From positions 310,001 to 374,000 of the IMG/VR virus record IMGVR_UViG_3300037297_000066: a stretch of 64,000 nt of DNA. One strand, written 5' to 3'. Source of the stretch: a virus. A program made the position numbers and the translations under genes. The notes beneath the pieces were generated by a model. It made no database searches, had not been told where the DNA came from, and saw only the letters and a list, made by a program, of their open reading frames with translations. This document shows positions 43,829 to 52,667 of the stretch, one piece after another. Every line of letters starts with the position of its first letter. The stretch's first letter is position 1.

Positions 43829-44494
43829 ATGCATGCGTCTTGGAAGAAGATCCTCCAAGGGGAGTTCGAGAAGCCCTACTTTCAGTCTTTGATAGAGTTC
43901 GTCAATAAGGAGCGTAGGGAGGGCGTGGTCTTTCCTCCTCCGGGGACGCTTTTCAATGCCTTTCAAGTCCCCTACGAAGAGGTCAAGGTTCTGATCCTAG
44001 GGCAAGATCCTTACCCCAATGCCGGACAGGCTTACGGTTTCTGCTTTTCGGTGCAGCCTGGCGTCAAGCCTCCCCCTAGCCTTGTGAACATCTACAAGGA
44101 GCTGGAGGGGGACCTGGGGATCAAGCCTCCAAAGCACGGATGCCTTCAGCATTGGGTGGACCAGGGGGTCTTCCTTCTCAACGCTGTATTGACGGTCCGA
44201 GCTCACCAGTCGGGTTCTCACCAAGGCAAGGGGTGGGAGCAGTTCACAGACAAGGTCATACGGCTCCTAGACGCCCGTCAGGAGCCTGTTGTCTTCGTTC
44301 TATGGGGCAGGTATGCCCGGAACAAGAAGGACCTCATAGACTGCCAGAGGCACCTTGTATTGGAGGCTGCTCATCCCTCTCCAATGTCGGCTAGGAACGG
44401 GTTCTTCGGAAGCCGCCCCTTCTCTCAGATCAACGCAGCCTTGGAGTATTCGGGGCTGGATCCTATAGACTGGCAACTACCCCCGAAGGTCTGA
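43829..44494 (+). CDS. ung: Uracil-DNA glycosylase (family 1)
   Basis: A 221-residue enzyme that removes uracil from DNA. It has the water-activating loop LGQDPYPN (catalytic Asp), FSVQPGVKPPPSLVNIYKEL, the FLLNAVLTVRAHQSGSH uracil-binding region and the HPSPMSA intercalation loop. The usual GQDPYH is GQDPYP here, replacing the histidine. The start is ATG 43829 with AGAGGG upstream. It overlaps the next gene (TGATG). It lies away from the replication operon, after the capsid hairpin, like an inserted accessory gene. Confidence 0.93.
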   Translation: MHASWKKILQGEFEKPYFQSLIEFVNKERREGVVFPPPGTLFNAFQVPYEEVKVLILGQDPYPNAGQAYGFCFSVQPGVKPPPSLVNIYKELEGDLGIKPPKHGCLQHWVDQGVFLLNAVLTVRAHQSGSHQGKGWEQFTDKVIRLLDARQEPVVFVLWGRYARNKKDLIDCQRHLVLEAAHPSPMSARNGFFGSRPFSQINAALEYSGLDPIDWQLPPKV

Positions 44495-45099
44495 TGGAGC
44501 AGCTAGCTTTTCCGTTCTTTGAGTGGGAGGTAGCAGTACCTTTGGAGCCTCAACCCTACTATGGGAGCAGTTTTTTTGGGGGTAATGACTGGCACTTCTG
44601 GACAGGCGGGGGGTGTACTTCTGTCGCTACTTTCCCAACCAAATCCTACGAGAACAAGGGGACCTACTATCATGCTTGCCCTTTCAAGGTAGGAAGACAG
44701 GCTGGGGGTGGGGTGATAAGGAAAATCCGGCTCTTCCAAGGGTACTCAGAGACCTGGTACTGGATTCTGAGTCTGGATCCGGTGGGAGATTGTGTAGACT
44801 TGCTGAGCGATTGGGAGTCTCTCGGGGTTTCTAACAGGGAATGGTACCACTACGACGACAGATACTGGCACAACGAAGAAATCCATGTGAGGTCTCGGGA
44901 TGCTATTGTTGCTCGGAAGAAGACTCCTTCCAAGATTCCATACTTGACCTTAGAGTACAACGTGGAAGGGGATGTGGTGGGCGCTAAACTAGAACTTTTT
45001 AGGGCTTATTCAGGTGAAGAGCTTGAAGAGCTCAAGAACTTGGTTCCCTCAAAGGCTTTCGATCTAATTAAGTCTGCCTATCAGGAATGCATGTGTTAG
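44494..45099 (+). CDS. Hypothetical protein after ung
   Basis: A 201-residue protein, rich in aromatic residues (WHFWTGGGC, ETWYWILSLD, REWYHYDDRYWHNEE) with a beta-rich core and two C-terminal helices. Cysteines are scattered with no clear metal motif apart from a terminal ECMC. No family is recognised. Coupled to ung by a TGATG overlap, so the pair may have moved together. Confidence 0.6.
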   Translation: MEQLAFPFFEWEVAVPLEPQPYYGSSFFGGNDWHFWTGGGCTSVATFPTKSYENKGTYYHACPFKVGRQAGGGVIRKIRLFQGYSETWYWILSLDPVGDCVDLLSDWESLGVSNREWYHYDDRYWHNEEIHVRSRDAIVARKKTPSKIPYLTLEYNVEGDVVGAKLELFRAYSGEELEELKNLVPSKAFDLIKSAYQECMC

Positions 45100-45108
45100 G
45101 GCTTGTGG

Positions 45109-45378
45109 ATGACTAGCATGGACCAAATTGTAGAAGAGATGGACTTTCAGGTTCTGCAAGAGGGAATCGAGAGTATTCAAGGTGGGGTCTCTACTCTGAA
45201 GGTTTGGGTAATAGGGCTGGTTCGCAAGAACTCTGGGGAGAGTGTACCCCTTTTGGTCTACCTGGAGCGCGAAGAGGCTATGAAAAGCTACGGATCCATG
45301 ACTCAAGTGATGCTGAAGCGAGGGTTGGATTCCGAGTGGGAGTTGACTCTCAAGAGCAGGTATCTGGAGAATTTGTGA
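45109..45378 (+). CDS. Hypothetical small protein
   Basis: An 89-residue protein. A helix (DQIVEEMDFQVLQEGIESI) is followed by beta strands (STLKVWVIGLVRKN, VPLLVYLERE) and a short C-terminal helix-strand. Possible starts are ATG 45109 and ATG 45118; ribosome sites are weak. It is the third member of the small accessory group between the capsid and tail-connector genes. Unrecognised. Confidence 0.55.
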   Translation: MTSMDQIVEEMDFQVLQEGIESIQGGVSTLKVWVIGLVRKNSGESVPLLVYLEREEAMKSYGSMTQVMLKRGLDSEWELTLKSRYLENL

Positions 45379-45460
45379 GAGGGGAGGCCCTCTGCTTTCG
45401 GTAAAGTATTTGTCTGATTGTCTTAGGGGGAGCCTATTTGCTCTTCAGGAGATGATCAAG

Positions 45461-46570
45461 ATGAGTAACCAGATCCGATACAAGTTGGGGGACTACTTGA
45501 CCTACACGGCCACCCGGAGCTTCGATCTTGGCGCCCACCCGGGCCTGAAGATTTCGGCGGGAGATGAGGTACTGTTCGACGGTACCATCATGAAGTTTGC
45601 CGGAATGGAGGTATCCATTCCCAAGCTTCGGGGAGCTATCAAGCTGGGGTGGTTGGTACCGGCTCAGCAGTACGATCCTGAGGCCCCGGTATTTCCTGTT
45701 TCGGCAGGCATTCAGGTTCGGGCGGCTGATGGCGGCAACCCGATGAACCCCAACCCCCCAAAAACACTTTCCTCTACGGTAGCTGCCGAAGAACAGGAAG
45801 TGATGGCTGTCAGCAGCCACGCCGCTCAGACGAGAGACCGAAACGTGACCAACTACCGGCGTACCCCTGCTTCTGAGAGCAGCCAGGGACAGAGGTATGA
45901 GGGCACCACTGTCGAAGCTCAGGATGGTACGGTGGTCCGGAGCATTCGTACCCCGGCTCGTCAGGACACCAATCTTGGCAAGAAAACGCCTGGACAGGCC
46001 ATCTCCGAGGCTGAGAAGGCTTCCAAGATTCAGCCTGGTCAAGGCATGACCCAGGAGGATTTGCTGGCTAGGATGAGTCCTGAGGACCGTGAGCAATACC
46101 TCTCAGAGATCCGTGCCCGCAAGAGCCAGTACGTAGACGAGCCTCAGGTGGTAGGCCGTGTGTCTGCTACTCAGGTTTCGGAGAGCATGGGTATCAAGAC
46201 GGCTATGACGGTTGGTGGGGGCACGGCCATTGCAGATCCCAGCTCTGGGGAGAGGGCTCCTCAGAACGTGGTAACCGAGGTAGAGGGGATCAAGTTCACC
46301 AACACCTCTTCGGTCAAGAAGCCAGTTCAGCCTCAGTCTCAGCCTGTGGCCCCTGCTGACGAGGGTAGTTCGAGGAAGATTGCCAAGGCGATTTGCTCGG
46401 ATTTCCCGGATAACTACGTGTTCACGGACCCCATTCGCAAGAAAATTGCCAGGCTTCAGGCAGACTACGATGATCGGCCGGACATCATTCGGGCCGTAGC
46501 AGCAGCGGATACCGATCCCGAGGTTCGAGGACGTCTGTTGGAGGAATTTCCCCAGGCATTCTCGGGGTGA
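45461..46570 (+). CDS. Hypothetical virion-region protein
   Basis: A 369-residue protein. The N-terminal ~65 residues (GDYLTYTATRSFDLG, LKISAGDEVLFDGTIMKFAG, LRGAIKLGWLVP) form a compact beta domain. A long disordered Pro/Gln/Ser-rich linker follows, with an acidic helix (EDLLARMSPEDREQYLSEI). A C-terminal helical domain (IAKAICSDFPDNYVFTDPIR) ends in LLEEFPQAFSG. ATG 45461 has AGGAG at 9 nt; upstream in-frame ATG 45452 sits directly on that site. Probably a virion protein by context. Confidence 0.65.
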   Translation: MSNQIRYKLGDYLTYTATRSFDLGAHPGLKISAGDEVLFDGTIMKFAGMEVSIPKLRGAIKLGWLVPAQQYDPEAPVFPVSAGIQVRAADGGNPMNPNPPKTLSSTVAAEEQEVMAVSSHAAQTRDRNVTNYRRTPASESSQGQRYEGTTVEAQDGTVVRSIRTPARQDTNLGKKTPGQAISEAEKASKIQPGQGMTQEDLLARMSPEDREQYLSEIRARKSQYVDEPQVVGRVSATQVSESMGIKTAMTVGGGTAIADPSSGERAPQNVVTEVEGIKFTNTSSVKKPVQPQSQPVAPADEGSSRKIAKAICSDFPDNYVFTDPIRKKIARLQADYDDRPDIIRAVAAADTDPEVRGRLLEEFPQAFSG

Positions 46571-46613
46571 GCGGTTTCTATTTGTGGGCGGCCTAATCTG
46601 AATAGGTTGCCTC

Positions 46614-48746
46614 ATGAGCAAAACCGGTGACAGTGCTGGGCGTCCGAAAGATGCCTCCGCCACAGTTTATCTGATGGAGGAGCTGGGGGACGCTCGCCTC
46701 CGTTGCGACCAACTCATTCGGTATCTGGATGAGGCGGTCAAACTCGTGGAACAGTCCAAGTACAGGGACCACTTCTTCGAGGTAGCGGGGCATCTCATCA
46801 CAGGTCTGCCCGAGGCAGCCTTCAAGCTGCAGAAAGCTCTCCAGGCGGTGGCACTGGCGGCCGACCGTTTGGACTATGAAGAGGTCAAACAAGAACTTCG
46901 GCCCGAGAAGGTCGAGGAGCTTGAGCGAGTTCTTCAGGATGTTCGTATCCGCCAAATCAGACGTCGTTCGGAGCCTCCCATGAATTACAAGGATACCGCT
47001 GAAAGACTCAGACTTCTCGCTGCCAAGATCAAGGAGAGCCAAGCGTTCCCTGTGGTGGAGACGTTGCTTCTGGCGAGTGAGTTGGAAGGGCAACAGAAGG
47101 TGGCTAGTAACCGAGAGGTCTTGGCGGATTTCTTCGAGGGCCTGGCGACTTCTCTGGATGAGGCCCAGCCGGGAGAGATGAGTCGAGCCTATTTGGCCAA
47201 GCTGCTTCGGCGCGTGACCGGGGAGAACCTTCAGGTCAAGCCTCCTGTCAAGCAGGCGGAGTCAGAGGTGACTGCTCTTTCTACCGAGGTAGATGTCAAT
47301 CGTCTGGAGCGGGCGCTTGTTAATGCCGAGGCCCAGGTCAAGGAGATGCGACATTCTCTGAATCTGTACAAGAGAGACCCTGGTCGGAACCAGCCTCAGC
47401 TGAGTAATCTGGTGATAGCTGCCAGCTCTGCTGCCAAGGTTTTAGACCGGCTCATTATCAAGCCCTTGTGGGGGAAGCTGGGAGCCAAGGAAGAGGATCG
47501 AGAGTCTCGTTTCGAGGAGGGGAAGCCAGCGGACCCCACGAAGGACATGAGTCCCGAGGATGCCAAGAAGTGGCGAGAGCAGAATCGTAAGCACCGAGAC
47601 GAGTTCAAGGGCGCTGCTGGAGGAGACCCTGCTGACTTGGCTCACGAGATCCTAGAGCAAGGACTTCGGCATCCTGCTCTGAAGGAGATCACCAGATCTT
47701 GGTCGAAGGTGGAGGCCGATCTGAAGAAGGCGGAGACAGAGCACAAGAACCTGCATCGGTTTGGTGTTGGAAGCACCGAGGATGTGACTCTTGTCAATGC
47801 TCACATCGTTCCGGCTCTCAAGTCCTATCGTGATATGGTGGACATCATCATCGAGCAGATAAGCAAGCGTCTGAAGCGACGTACGGCTTCGGAAGAGGAT
47901 CGAGAGTCTCGTTTCGAGGAAGGGAAACCGGCCGATCCGACCAAGAACATGAGTCCTGAGGACGCCAAGAAGTGGAAAGAGCAGAACGATAGGCACAAGG
48001 ACAAGTTCAAGAGTGCTGATGCCCAAAAGGAGTCTGCCAAGTGGATCCAGAAGGCCATCAAGGACAAGGGAGCTCTTCATCGTCACTTCGGGATCCCTGA
48101 AGACGAGACGATCCCCACCGAGAAGATCAAGAGTGAGCTAGCCAAGCTGAAGAAGAAGGAAGACAAGAGCGACGCTGACAAGAAGCTCCAGCATCAGCTC
48201 AACATGGCTCTCACCCTGCGTGGTCCCAAGGTTCCCCCTCCAGGTGGGAAGAAGGCTGGCGACGAGTGGAAGGTGGAGGCTGTAGAGGTCACGGCTGCTC
48301 TCAAGCCTAAGGACAAGAAAGTCGTCGATGCTTTTGCCGACAAGAAGCCGATGGATGGTGACTTGCTCGACACGGACGGTAAGAAGCTGGAGAAGTCTGG
48401 CCTGGGTGGCGGTACATTCGCCGAGTGGAAGGGTGGCAAGATCCACATTCTGAGCCCGGGTGGGAACCGGAGCCATGACGCAATCCTCCGCTACATGAAG
48501 AAGTCGATCCCCAAGAACGACCTTGCCGACCATCCCCAGCTGAGGGCCGCGTCAGACCCTTGGAAGGCCGCAGCCCTCAAGTTCAAGCCTGGTGACAAGG
48601 TGAGGGTCAAGGACTCTCATGGTTCTGCCAAGTTCCGGGGCGACACTGGAGAGATCGAAAAGAACGTTCCGATGGGCAAGTACTACGTCCAGCTCAAGAA
48701 GAACGGACGGTCTTTGGTGGACGAGGGAGACCTGGAAAAGGCGTGA
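46614..48746 (+). CDS. Large helical virion-region protein with duplicated motif and KOW-like end
   Basis: A 710-residue protein. The N-terminal ~280 residues are helical. A 40-residue motif (EEDRESRFEEGKPADP ... MSPEDAKKW) occurs at codons ~293-332 and ~427-466. Lys-rich helices then lead to a small alpha/beta domain (GGGTFAEWKGGKIHILSPGG) and a KOW/SH3-like C-terminus (FKPGDKVRVKDSHGSAKFRG). Codon usage shifts towards C-ending codons over the last ~250 codons. The family is unknown; a DNA-associated internal virion protein is plausible. Confidence 0.6.
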   Translation: MSKTGDSAGRPKDASATVYLMEELGDARLRCDQLIRYLDEAVKLVEQSKYRDHFFEVAGHLITGLPEAAFKLQKALQAVALAADRLDYEEVKQELRPEKVEELERVLQDVRIRQIRRRSEPPMNYKDTAERLRLLAAKIKESQAFPVVETLLLASELEGQQKVASNREVLADFFEGLATSLDEAQPGEMSRAYLAKLLRRVTGENLQVKPPVKQAESEVTALSTEVDVNRLERALVNAEAQVKEMRHSLNLYKRDPGRNQPQLSNLVIAASSAAKVLDRLIIKPLWGKLGAKEEDRESRFEEGKPADPTKDMSPEDAKKWREQNRKHRDEFKGAAGGDPADLAHEILEQGLRHPALKEITRSWSKVEADLKKAETEHKNLHRFGVGSTEDVTLVNAHIVPALKSYRDMVDIIIEQISKRLKRRTASEEDRESRFEEGKPADPTKNMSPEDAKKWKEQNDRHKDKFKSADAQKESAKWIQKAIKDKGALHRHFGIPEDETIPTEKIKSELAKLKKKEDKSDADKKLQHQLNMALTLRGPKVPPPGGKKAGDEWKVEAVEVTAALKPKDKKVVDAFADKKPMDGDLLDTDGKKLEKSGLGGGTFAEWKGGKIHILSPGGNRSHDAILRYMKKSIPKNDLADHPQLRAASDPWKAAALKFKPGDKVRVKDSHGSAKFRGDTGEIEKNVPMGKYYVQLKKNGRSLVDEGDLEKA
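47490..47609 (+). repeat. 120-bp direct repeat, copy 1
   Basis: In-frame copy encoding EEDRESRFEEGKP through HRDEFK. It matches copy 2 at 47892-48011, offset 402 bp (134 codons), with mostly synonymous differences in the later part and identical bases over the first 20 or so. Confidence 0.85.
47892..48011 (+). repeat. 120-bp direct repeat, copy 2
   Basis: Second copy of the repeat at 47490-47609, encoding EEDRESRFEEGKP through HKDKFK within the same gene. Confidence 0.85.
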
Positions 48747-49621
48747 AGCAGCCGCTCGTTCCTCGACCGCCCTATGGAGAGGGCCAGTCTCGGGAGCCAC
48801 AAGCGGAAGCTAGGCTCCCGCAGGGGGAACCTGCCGACAAAGGGCTGCCTCTGGACCCTGACTACTCGGGATACCAGACGTTTGCCAAGCCAGTGGAGGA
48901 CATTCGGGAGCCGGACAACGATGACGAGTCCATTTGGAGGGTGGATGGCCCCAACGACCTGACCAAGGACCAGAGCCATCCTGATGTGAACGAGGAGAAC
49001 TCTGACCAGAGCACCAGCTACCCTGGCCGAGGGTTCGATCAGGACAACTCCAAGACCAAATACCCGTATCGGGACGACCGGCCGAACACACACAACTCGG
49101 CTCAACCCAACCCTTGGCACGTAACCCTCCTTCATTTGCTCCAGAAGGCCCCCTCAAGGCTTTTCAGGGCTGGGGGAAGGGTCAAGGTCGCTGCTACCTC
49201 AGAGGAGATTCTGGCGGGTCTAGACCCTGATTTCCAGGAGCGAGCCCAGGCGTGTACGGTGACCCTCAAGAGGGCGGATATCCGAAACCTGAGGTGGATA
49301 TTCGTGGTCAACTGTGGGCACAAGGATTGGGCTTCCAAGATCAAGGCCGTTCGGGGCAAGGGCAACATCACCGACTTCAACAAGCTGGACTTGCAAATCA
49401 CCTGTTCCTGTCCGGCTTGGCGGTGGTTGGGTCCGGAATTTCACGCCAAAGGGGATCACTACATTGATGGGAAGCCTCGGGGCACGGCTTCACCTCCCAA
49501 CATACGAGATCCTGAGCGGGACAACTTCGTCTGCAAGCATGTTGCCGCTGTTTTAGCTTTTACCCGGGGATGGAAGGTGCCTGTGAAAGTCATCCGGAAG
49601 CCCCGGCCCAAAAAGAAATGA
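48743..49621 (+). CDS. SWIM zinc-finger protein
   Basis: A 292-residue protein. The N-terminal ~125 residues are Asp/Pro/Asn-rich and look disordered. A C-terminal domain begins with ACTVTLKRADIRNLRWIFVV and carries a SWIM motif: TCSCPAW, then FVCKHVAAVLA ~45 residues later (CxC...CxH). SWIM domains bind DNA or proteins and support recombination or integration factors. The start is GTG 48743 overlapping the upstream stop (GTGA). It ends in a basic tail (RKPRPKKK). Its location among virion genes is unusual for this fold. Confidence 0.75.
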   Translation: MKQPLVPRPPYGEGQSREPQAEARLPQGEPADKGLPLDPDYSGYQTFAKPVEDIREPDNDDESIWRVDGPNDLTKDQSHPDVNEENSDQSTSYPGRGFDQDNSKTKYPYRDDRPNTHNSAQPNPWHVTLLHLLQKAPSRLFRAGGRVKVAATSEEILAGLDPDFQERAQACTVTLKRADIRNLRWIFVVNCGHKDWASKIKAVRGKGNITDFNKLDLQITCSCPAWRWLGPEFHAKGDHYIDGKPRGTASPPNIRDPERDNFVCKHVAAVLAFTRGWKVPVKVIRKPRPKKK

Positions 49622-49628
49622 AGATCAG

Positions 49629-50039
49629 ATGCCTACCTACACAGTTCGCCGCAAAACCGATGGGGTATTTCTCCGACGACGTCTCTCTTTTGTGGAGTAC
49701 GATGCCGTCAAGGCCGGAGAACAAACACTGACTGACGAGGATGGGGTGGCTTTGGAGTTGGTGTTTGATCCGGGAGAGGTGGGCTTCGTTCTCAAAGACG
49801 GTCAGAGTGGTGGGTGGGCCACGAAGGCGGGTAAGGAGAACCAGTATCGGAAGGCTCGTCGTAAAGAGATGTCTCGTCGAGAACGAGACCATGTTTTCAA
49901 GAATCGGCTCGTTCCAAATGTGGGAGGACTGGAAGCTCCCACGTGGAAGGACGCTCAGGAAGAGGTTCGTCGGGTGAAGGGTTCAGAAGCAGCCAGCACC
50001 TATGACAAACACGTAGCTAAGGAGCAAGCGAATGGCTGA
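49629..50039 (+). CDS. Hypothetical basic protein
   Basis: A 136-residue protein. A short beta N-terminus (PTYTVRRKTDGVFLRRRLSF, then a GVALELVFDPGEVGFVLKDG strand set) precedes a very basic helix (NQYRKARRKEMSRRERDHVF) and a charged tail. There are no cysteines, although the opening resembles small FmdB-type ribbons in rhythm. It overlaps the next gene by 8 nt. Function unknown; it likely binds nucleic acid or a virion partner. Confidence 0.6.
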   Translation: MPTYTVRRKTDGVFLRRRLSFVEYDAVKAGEQTLTDEDGVALELVFDPGEVGFVLKDGQSGGWATKAGKENQYRKARRKEMSRRERDHVFKNRLVPNVGGLEAPTWKDAQEEVRRVKGSEAASTYDKHVAKEQANG

Positions 50040-50676
50040 CCGACTGTTTTCTGTTGTCCGCAGACGCCCGAACATGGTGGACATCATCGTTCCCAAAATT
50101 CAAGGTGTAGAGGGCTACAGGTTTCTGTCGTCTCTCAACTTTGATGGGACTTTCAATGCCTTGTTCACAGCGCCTATCGCTTCAGGCTATTTGGATCAGA
50201 ACATCAATCCGGCAGTCTTGAGTTCTGTTCCAGGGAGCAGCTTAGTTCGCTGCGTGTTCGATCCTGCAACCTTTTCTGGAGTTCCTTGGAACCTGGTGGA
50301 CACCCAGCCTTTCTGGCTCAAATTCCAGCCAGTCCCTGGAACAGCCGGAGCTCCCTCCCTGCTTCTGCCCGATAGTGCCCATCATGGGATAGGGAGGGTG
50401 ACCATTTCTGGGACAGCTCCGAATGAATCTTCGGTGGCTGATTCTTTGGAGATACATCTGCCCATGAGCATGAAGGATGTCATCATCCTCAATGAGGAGC
50501 CTGGAGCAGGCAACGGTCTGTATGTGGCGTTTGAGACAGGAGGCCCGGAAGTTCTACTCCCTCAAGGTAGCCCGAAGTACGACCCTCGTGAGGGGAACAT
50601 CAGTAAGCTTCTGGTTCGAGGATCTGGTGGGACGGCTGCTTTCTCGGCTTCGTTCACCAATGTGTTTCCCGCATAG
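50032..50676 (+). CDS. Hypothetical tail/virion protein
   Basis: A 214-residue, beta-rich protein (VDIIVPKIQGVEGYRFLSSL, FWLKFQPVPG, IGRVTISGTAPNESSVADSL, DVIILNEEPGAGNGLYVAF) with a Ser/Gly-rich end. It is compatible with a tail or neck beta-sandwich. No family is recognised. ATG 50032 overlaps the previous stop. Confidence 0.6.
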   Translation: MADRLFSVVRRRPNMVDIIVPKIQGVEGYRFLSSLNFDGTFNALFTAPIASGYLDQNINPAVLSSVPGSSLVRCVFDPATFSGVPWNLVDTQPFWLKFQPVPGTAGAPSLLLPDSAHHGIGRVTISGTAPNESSVADSLEIHLPMSMKDVIILNEEPGAGNGLYVAFETGGPEVLLPQGSPKYDPREGNISKLLVRGSGGTAAFSASFTNVFPA

Positions 50677-50697
50677 TTCGAGCTTGGTTGAGTAAGT

Positions 50698-51024
50698 GTG
50701 TACCTTGTCAACTATCTCGATGCCCAGACGATTGCCCAGCAGTATATCGCTACTGCCAGGTTCCGTACTGGGCAGGTCCTGCTAGGGACCAAGGATGGGG
50801 TGAACGTAATCTTCACCATCCCATTCGGAGACAAGTTCACGCACAATCTGCCCTTTCTGACGATACAGGTCTACTACAACGGGCAGAGAATCCTTTTGAT
50901 CGACGACTATACCATTGCTGAAAGTGGGGGTTTTGGCACGGGATACGACACCGTGATCATGGAGATTGCTCCTTTGCCCACCGACAAGCTTTGGGCGGAC
51001 TACATTGCTATTGGATCTCCTTGA
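50698..51024 (+). CDS. Small tail/baseplate-type protein
   Basis: A 108-residue protein. The middle (GTKDGVNVIFTIPFGDKFTH, LTIQVYYNGQRILLIDDYTI) matches the feel of small 'DGtn..F.l' beta proteins found in phage tails, where a strand of the form 'V..NG..l...dYt' is common. The start is GTG 50698. It is followed by a 65-nt leader with a duplicated 15-mer before the next gene. The family was not confirmed. Confidence 0.6.
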   Translation: MYLVNYLDAQTIAQQYIATARFRTGQVLLGTKDGVNVIFTIPFGDKFTHNLPFLTIQVYYNGQRILLIDDYTIAESGGFGTGYDTVIMEIAPLPTDKLWADYIAIGSP

Positions 51025-51039
51025 TAGCTCTCTTATACC
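51011..51039 (+). promoter_or_regulatory. Weak sigma-70-like promoter candidate
   Basis: TTGGAT (51011-51016) and TATACC (51034-51039) are 17 bp apart, upstream of a gene with strong codon bias. Matches to consensus are partial (3/6 and 4/6). Confidence 0.25.
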
Positions 51040-51048
51040 CTTGCTTTG

Positions 51049-51088
51049 CTAGGAACTCACCACCTCTCTGATCCTAGGAACTCACCAC
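51049..51088 (+). repeat. Duplicated 15-bp leader containing the ribosome site
   Basis: CTAGGAACTCACCAC occurs at 51049-51063 and 51074-51088. The second copy places AGGA 10 nt before ATG 51090. The tandem copy may be a spare ribosome site or a binding site for a translational regulator. Confidence 0.7.
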
Positions 51089-51089
51089 T

Positions 51090-52640
51090 ATGGCTCGTAC
51101 ATTCATTCGACAGGTAACTCAGATTTGGAACTCCGATACCTACGATGACACCATTGCAGCGGGTTCTACGATGGAGTCAGGTGTCACTACCATCGAGGGA
51201 GATCTGAATACGCTTCGGTCCCAAGCCAAACGGGCAATGTGGGCGGATTCGGCGGGCAACTGGTACGACGATCTGACGACCACGAACTCCAAGAAGCGTG
51301 GCATCAATACCCTGAACAGCGACCTGGATGACATCGAGGAGAAGCGCTTTCTGTTCCGGGCGGATATCCTGACAGACGTCACGGTCACGGCGGCTCAGAA
51401 CTATGAGATCTTGGTTGTAGCCAGTAGCGAGGCACCTACCCAAACCGCTGCCGTTGGTGCTGTTACCACGGTGGGTGCTGTGGTCGCCTTCCACTCAGGT
51501 ACTTTCGGAACTCACAGTTTGGACGAGGTTACGGGCGACACGGCTCTGACTCCGAAGAACTTGTGTCTGGTTCGTGATGGGACGACAGGTGACCCCATCC
51601 TATCGGACAACCGTCAAGTCTTTGCTCTCATCCAGTCCGAGAGCGCCGTGGACGGGCACACTTTCGACGATGCCAGCAATCGAGTCCAGCTCTCGTTCGT
51701 ACGTCCCAACTCGACGTTCGATGACCTAGAGGCTTGCCCGGTGGCAGACATCGCCGGCAAGACCATCAACTATTCGTACGTCCGGCGTATCGATCTCGAC
51801 AGTATCCCTGAAGACGCCTACCTCAATGGGAGCTTCGTGGACCAGTCGGGTTCTGTGGACGTGACCCTGGACAACGCCATCGACAATCAGTCGGGGCCAG
51901 CCACTCAGACCCAGACCATCGAGTGGCAGATCGCCGACACCTACACCCTAGACTTCCAGGATTCCACGGGTGGCACCAACCTGCTTCGCATTGCTCCGAA
52001 TGCGGCGGGTGACGAGATCGAGATGAACGTCGATACCCTCGACGTGAACACCACGAACGATGTGGACTTCAACCAGGCTCTCAAGGTGGATACGGCAGGC
52101 ACCGAAATCGACGTCGGTGTCACGGCTGGATCTATCGAGACCACGGGCTCCGACGATCTACGTATCAACGGTGCTGGTGAGTTGTACCTGGATGACGGCA
52201 ACCAGACGGGTTCCACCTGGGCCCAGACGGACGGCATCAAGCTGTCAGAGACGACCACAGAGTGGGACGACTTCGAAACAGCCTTCGGTGAGGTCAGCAT
52301 CCTGAACGCCATCTTGCAGGCCAACACCAGCACGGTGGTCCGGAGCAAGGGTGTGGCTGAGGTGACTGGCGGCAACTATGCTGCTGACACCAACATGACC
52401 GGTGCTGGAGGTACTCCGAACCTGTCGGCTCAGCTGCCTGACTACAGTGGTGTGACAGCCTTCGTGACTGACTGTGATGTCTACCTCAATGGTCAGTTGC
52501 TCTGGAACGGAGCGGATGCATCGGCGAACAATGACGTGTATCCTGGGGACGCCCCTGCCAACGGGGACCTCAAGTTCGAGTTCCAGGTGTTCGGCACGGG
52601 CTCCAAGAAAGATGTCATCACGCTGATCGTATGGGCGTAA
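51090..52640 (+). CDS. Abundant tail or fibre structural protein
   Basis: A 516-residue protein. The N-terminus (ATTFIR-like, then GVTTIEGDLNTLRSQAKRAM) is helical. A beta-rich middle (NYEILVVASSEAPTQT) and a long repetitive beta region (TLDVNTTNDVDFNQALKVDT, GSIETTGSDDLRINGAGELY) are typical of fibre shafts. The C-terminus (VYLNGQLLWNG, KFEFQVFGTGSKKDVI) resembles fibre tip domains. Strong C-ending codon bias, own leader and following terminator suggest high expression. Probably a fibre or whisker. Confidence 0.65.
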   Translation: MARTFIRQVTQIWNSDTYDDTIAAGSTMESGVTTIEGDLNTLRSQAKRAMWADSAGNWYDDLTTTNSKKRGINTLNSDLDDIEEKRFLFRADILTDVTVTAAQNYEILVVASSEAPTQTAAVGAVTTVGAVVAFHSGTFGTHSLDEVTGDTALTPKNLCLVRDGTTGDPILSDNRQVFALIQSESAVDGHTFDDASNRVQLSFVRPNSTFDDLEACPVADIAGKTINYSYVRRIDLDSIPEDAYLNGSFVDQSGSVDVTLDNAIDNQSGPATQTQTIEWQIADTYTLDFQDSTGGTNLLRIAPNAAGDEIEMNVDTLDVNTTNDVDFNQALKVDTAGTEIDVGVTAGSIETTGSDDLRINGAGELYLDDGNQTGSTWAQTDGIKLSETTTEWDDFETAFGEVSILNAILQANTSTVVRSKGVAEVTGGNYAADTNMTGAGGTPNLSAQLPDYSGVTAFVTDCDVYLNGQLLWNGADASANNDVYPGDAPANGDLKFEFQVFGTGSKKDVITLIVWA

Positions 52641-52667
52641 GCCTAACCTGTGAACCAGCCATACGGG

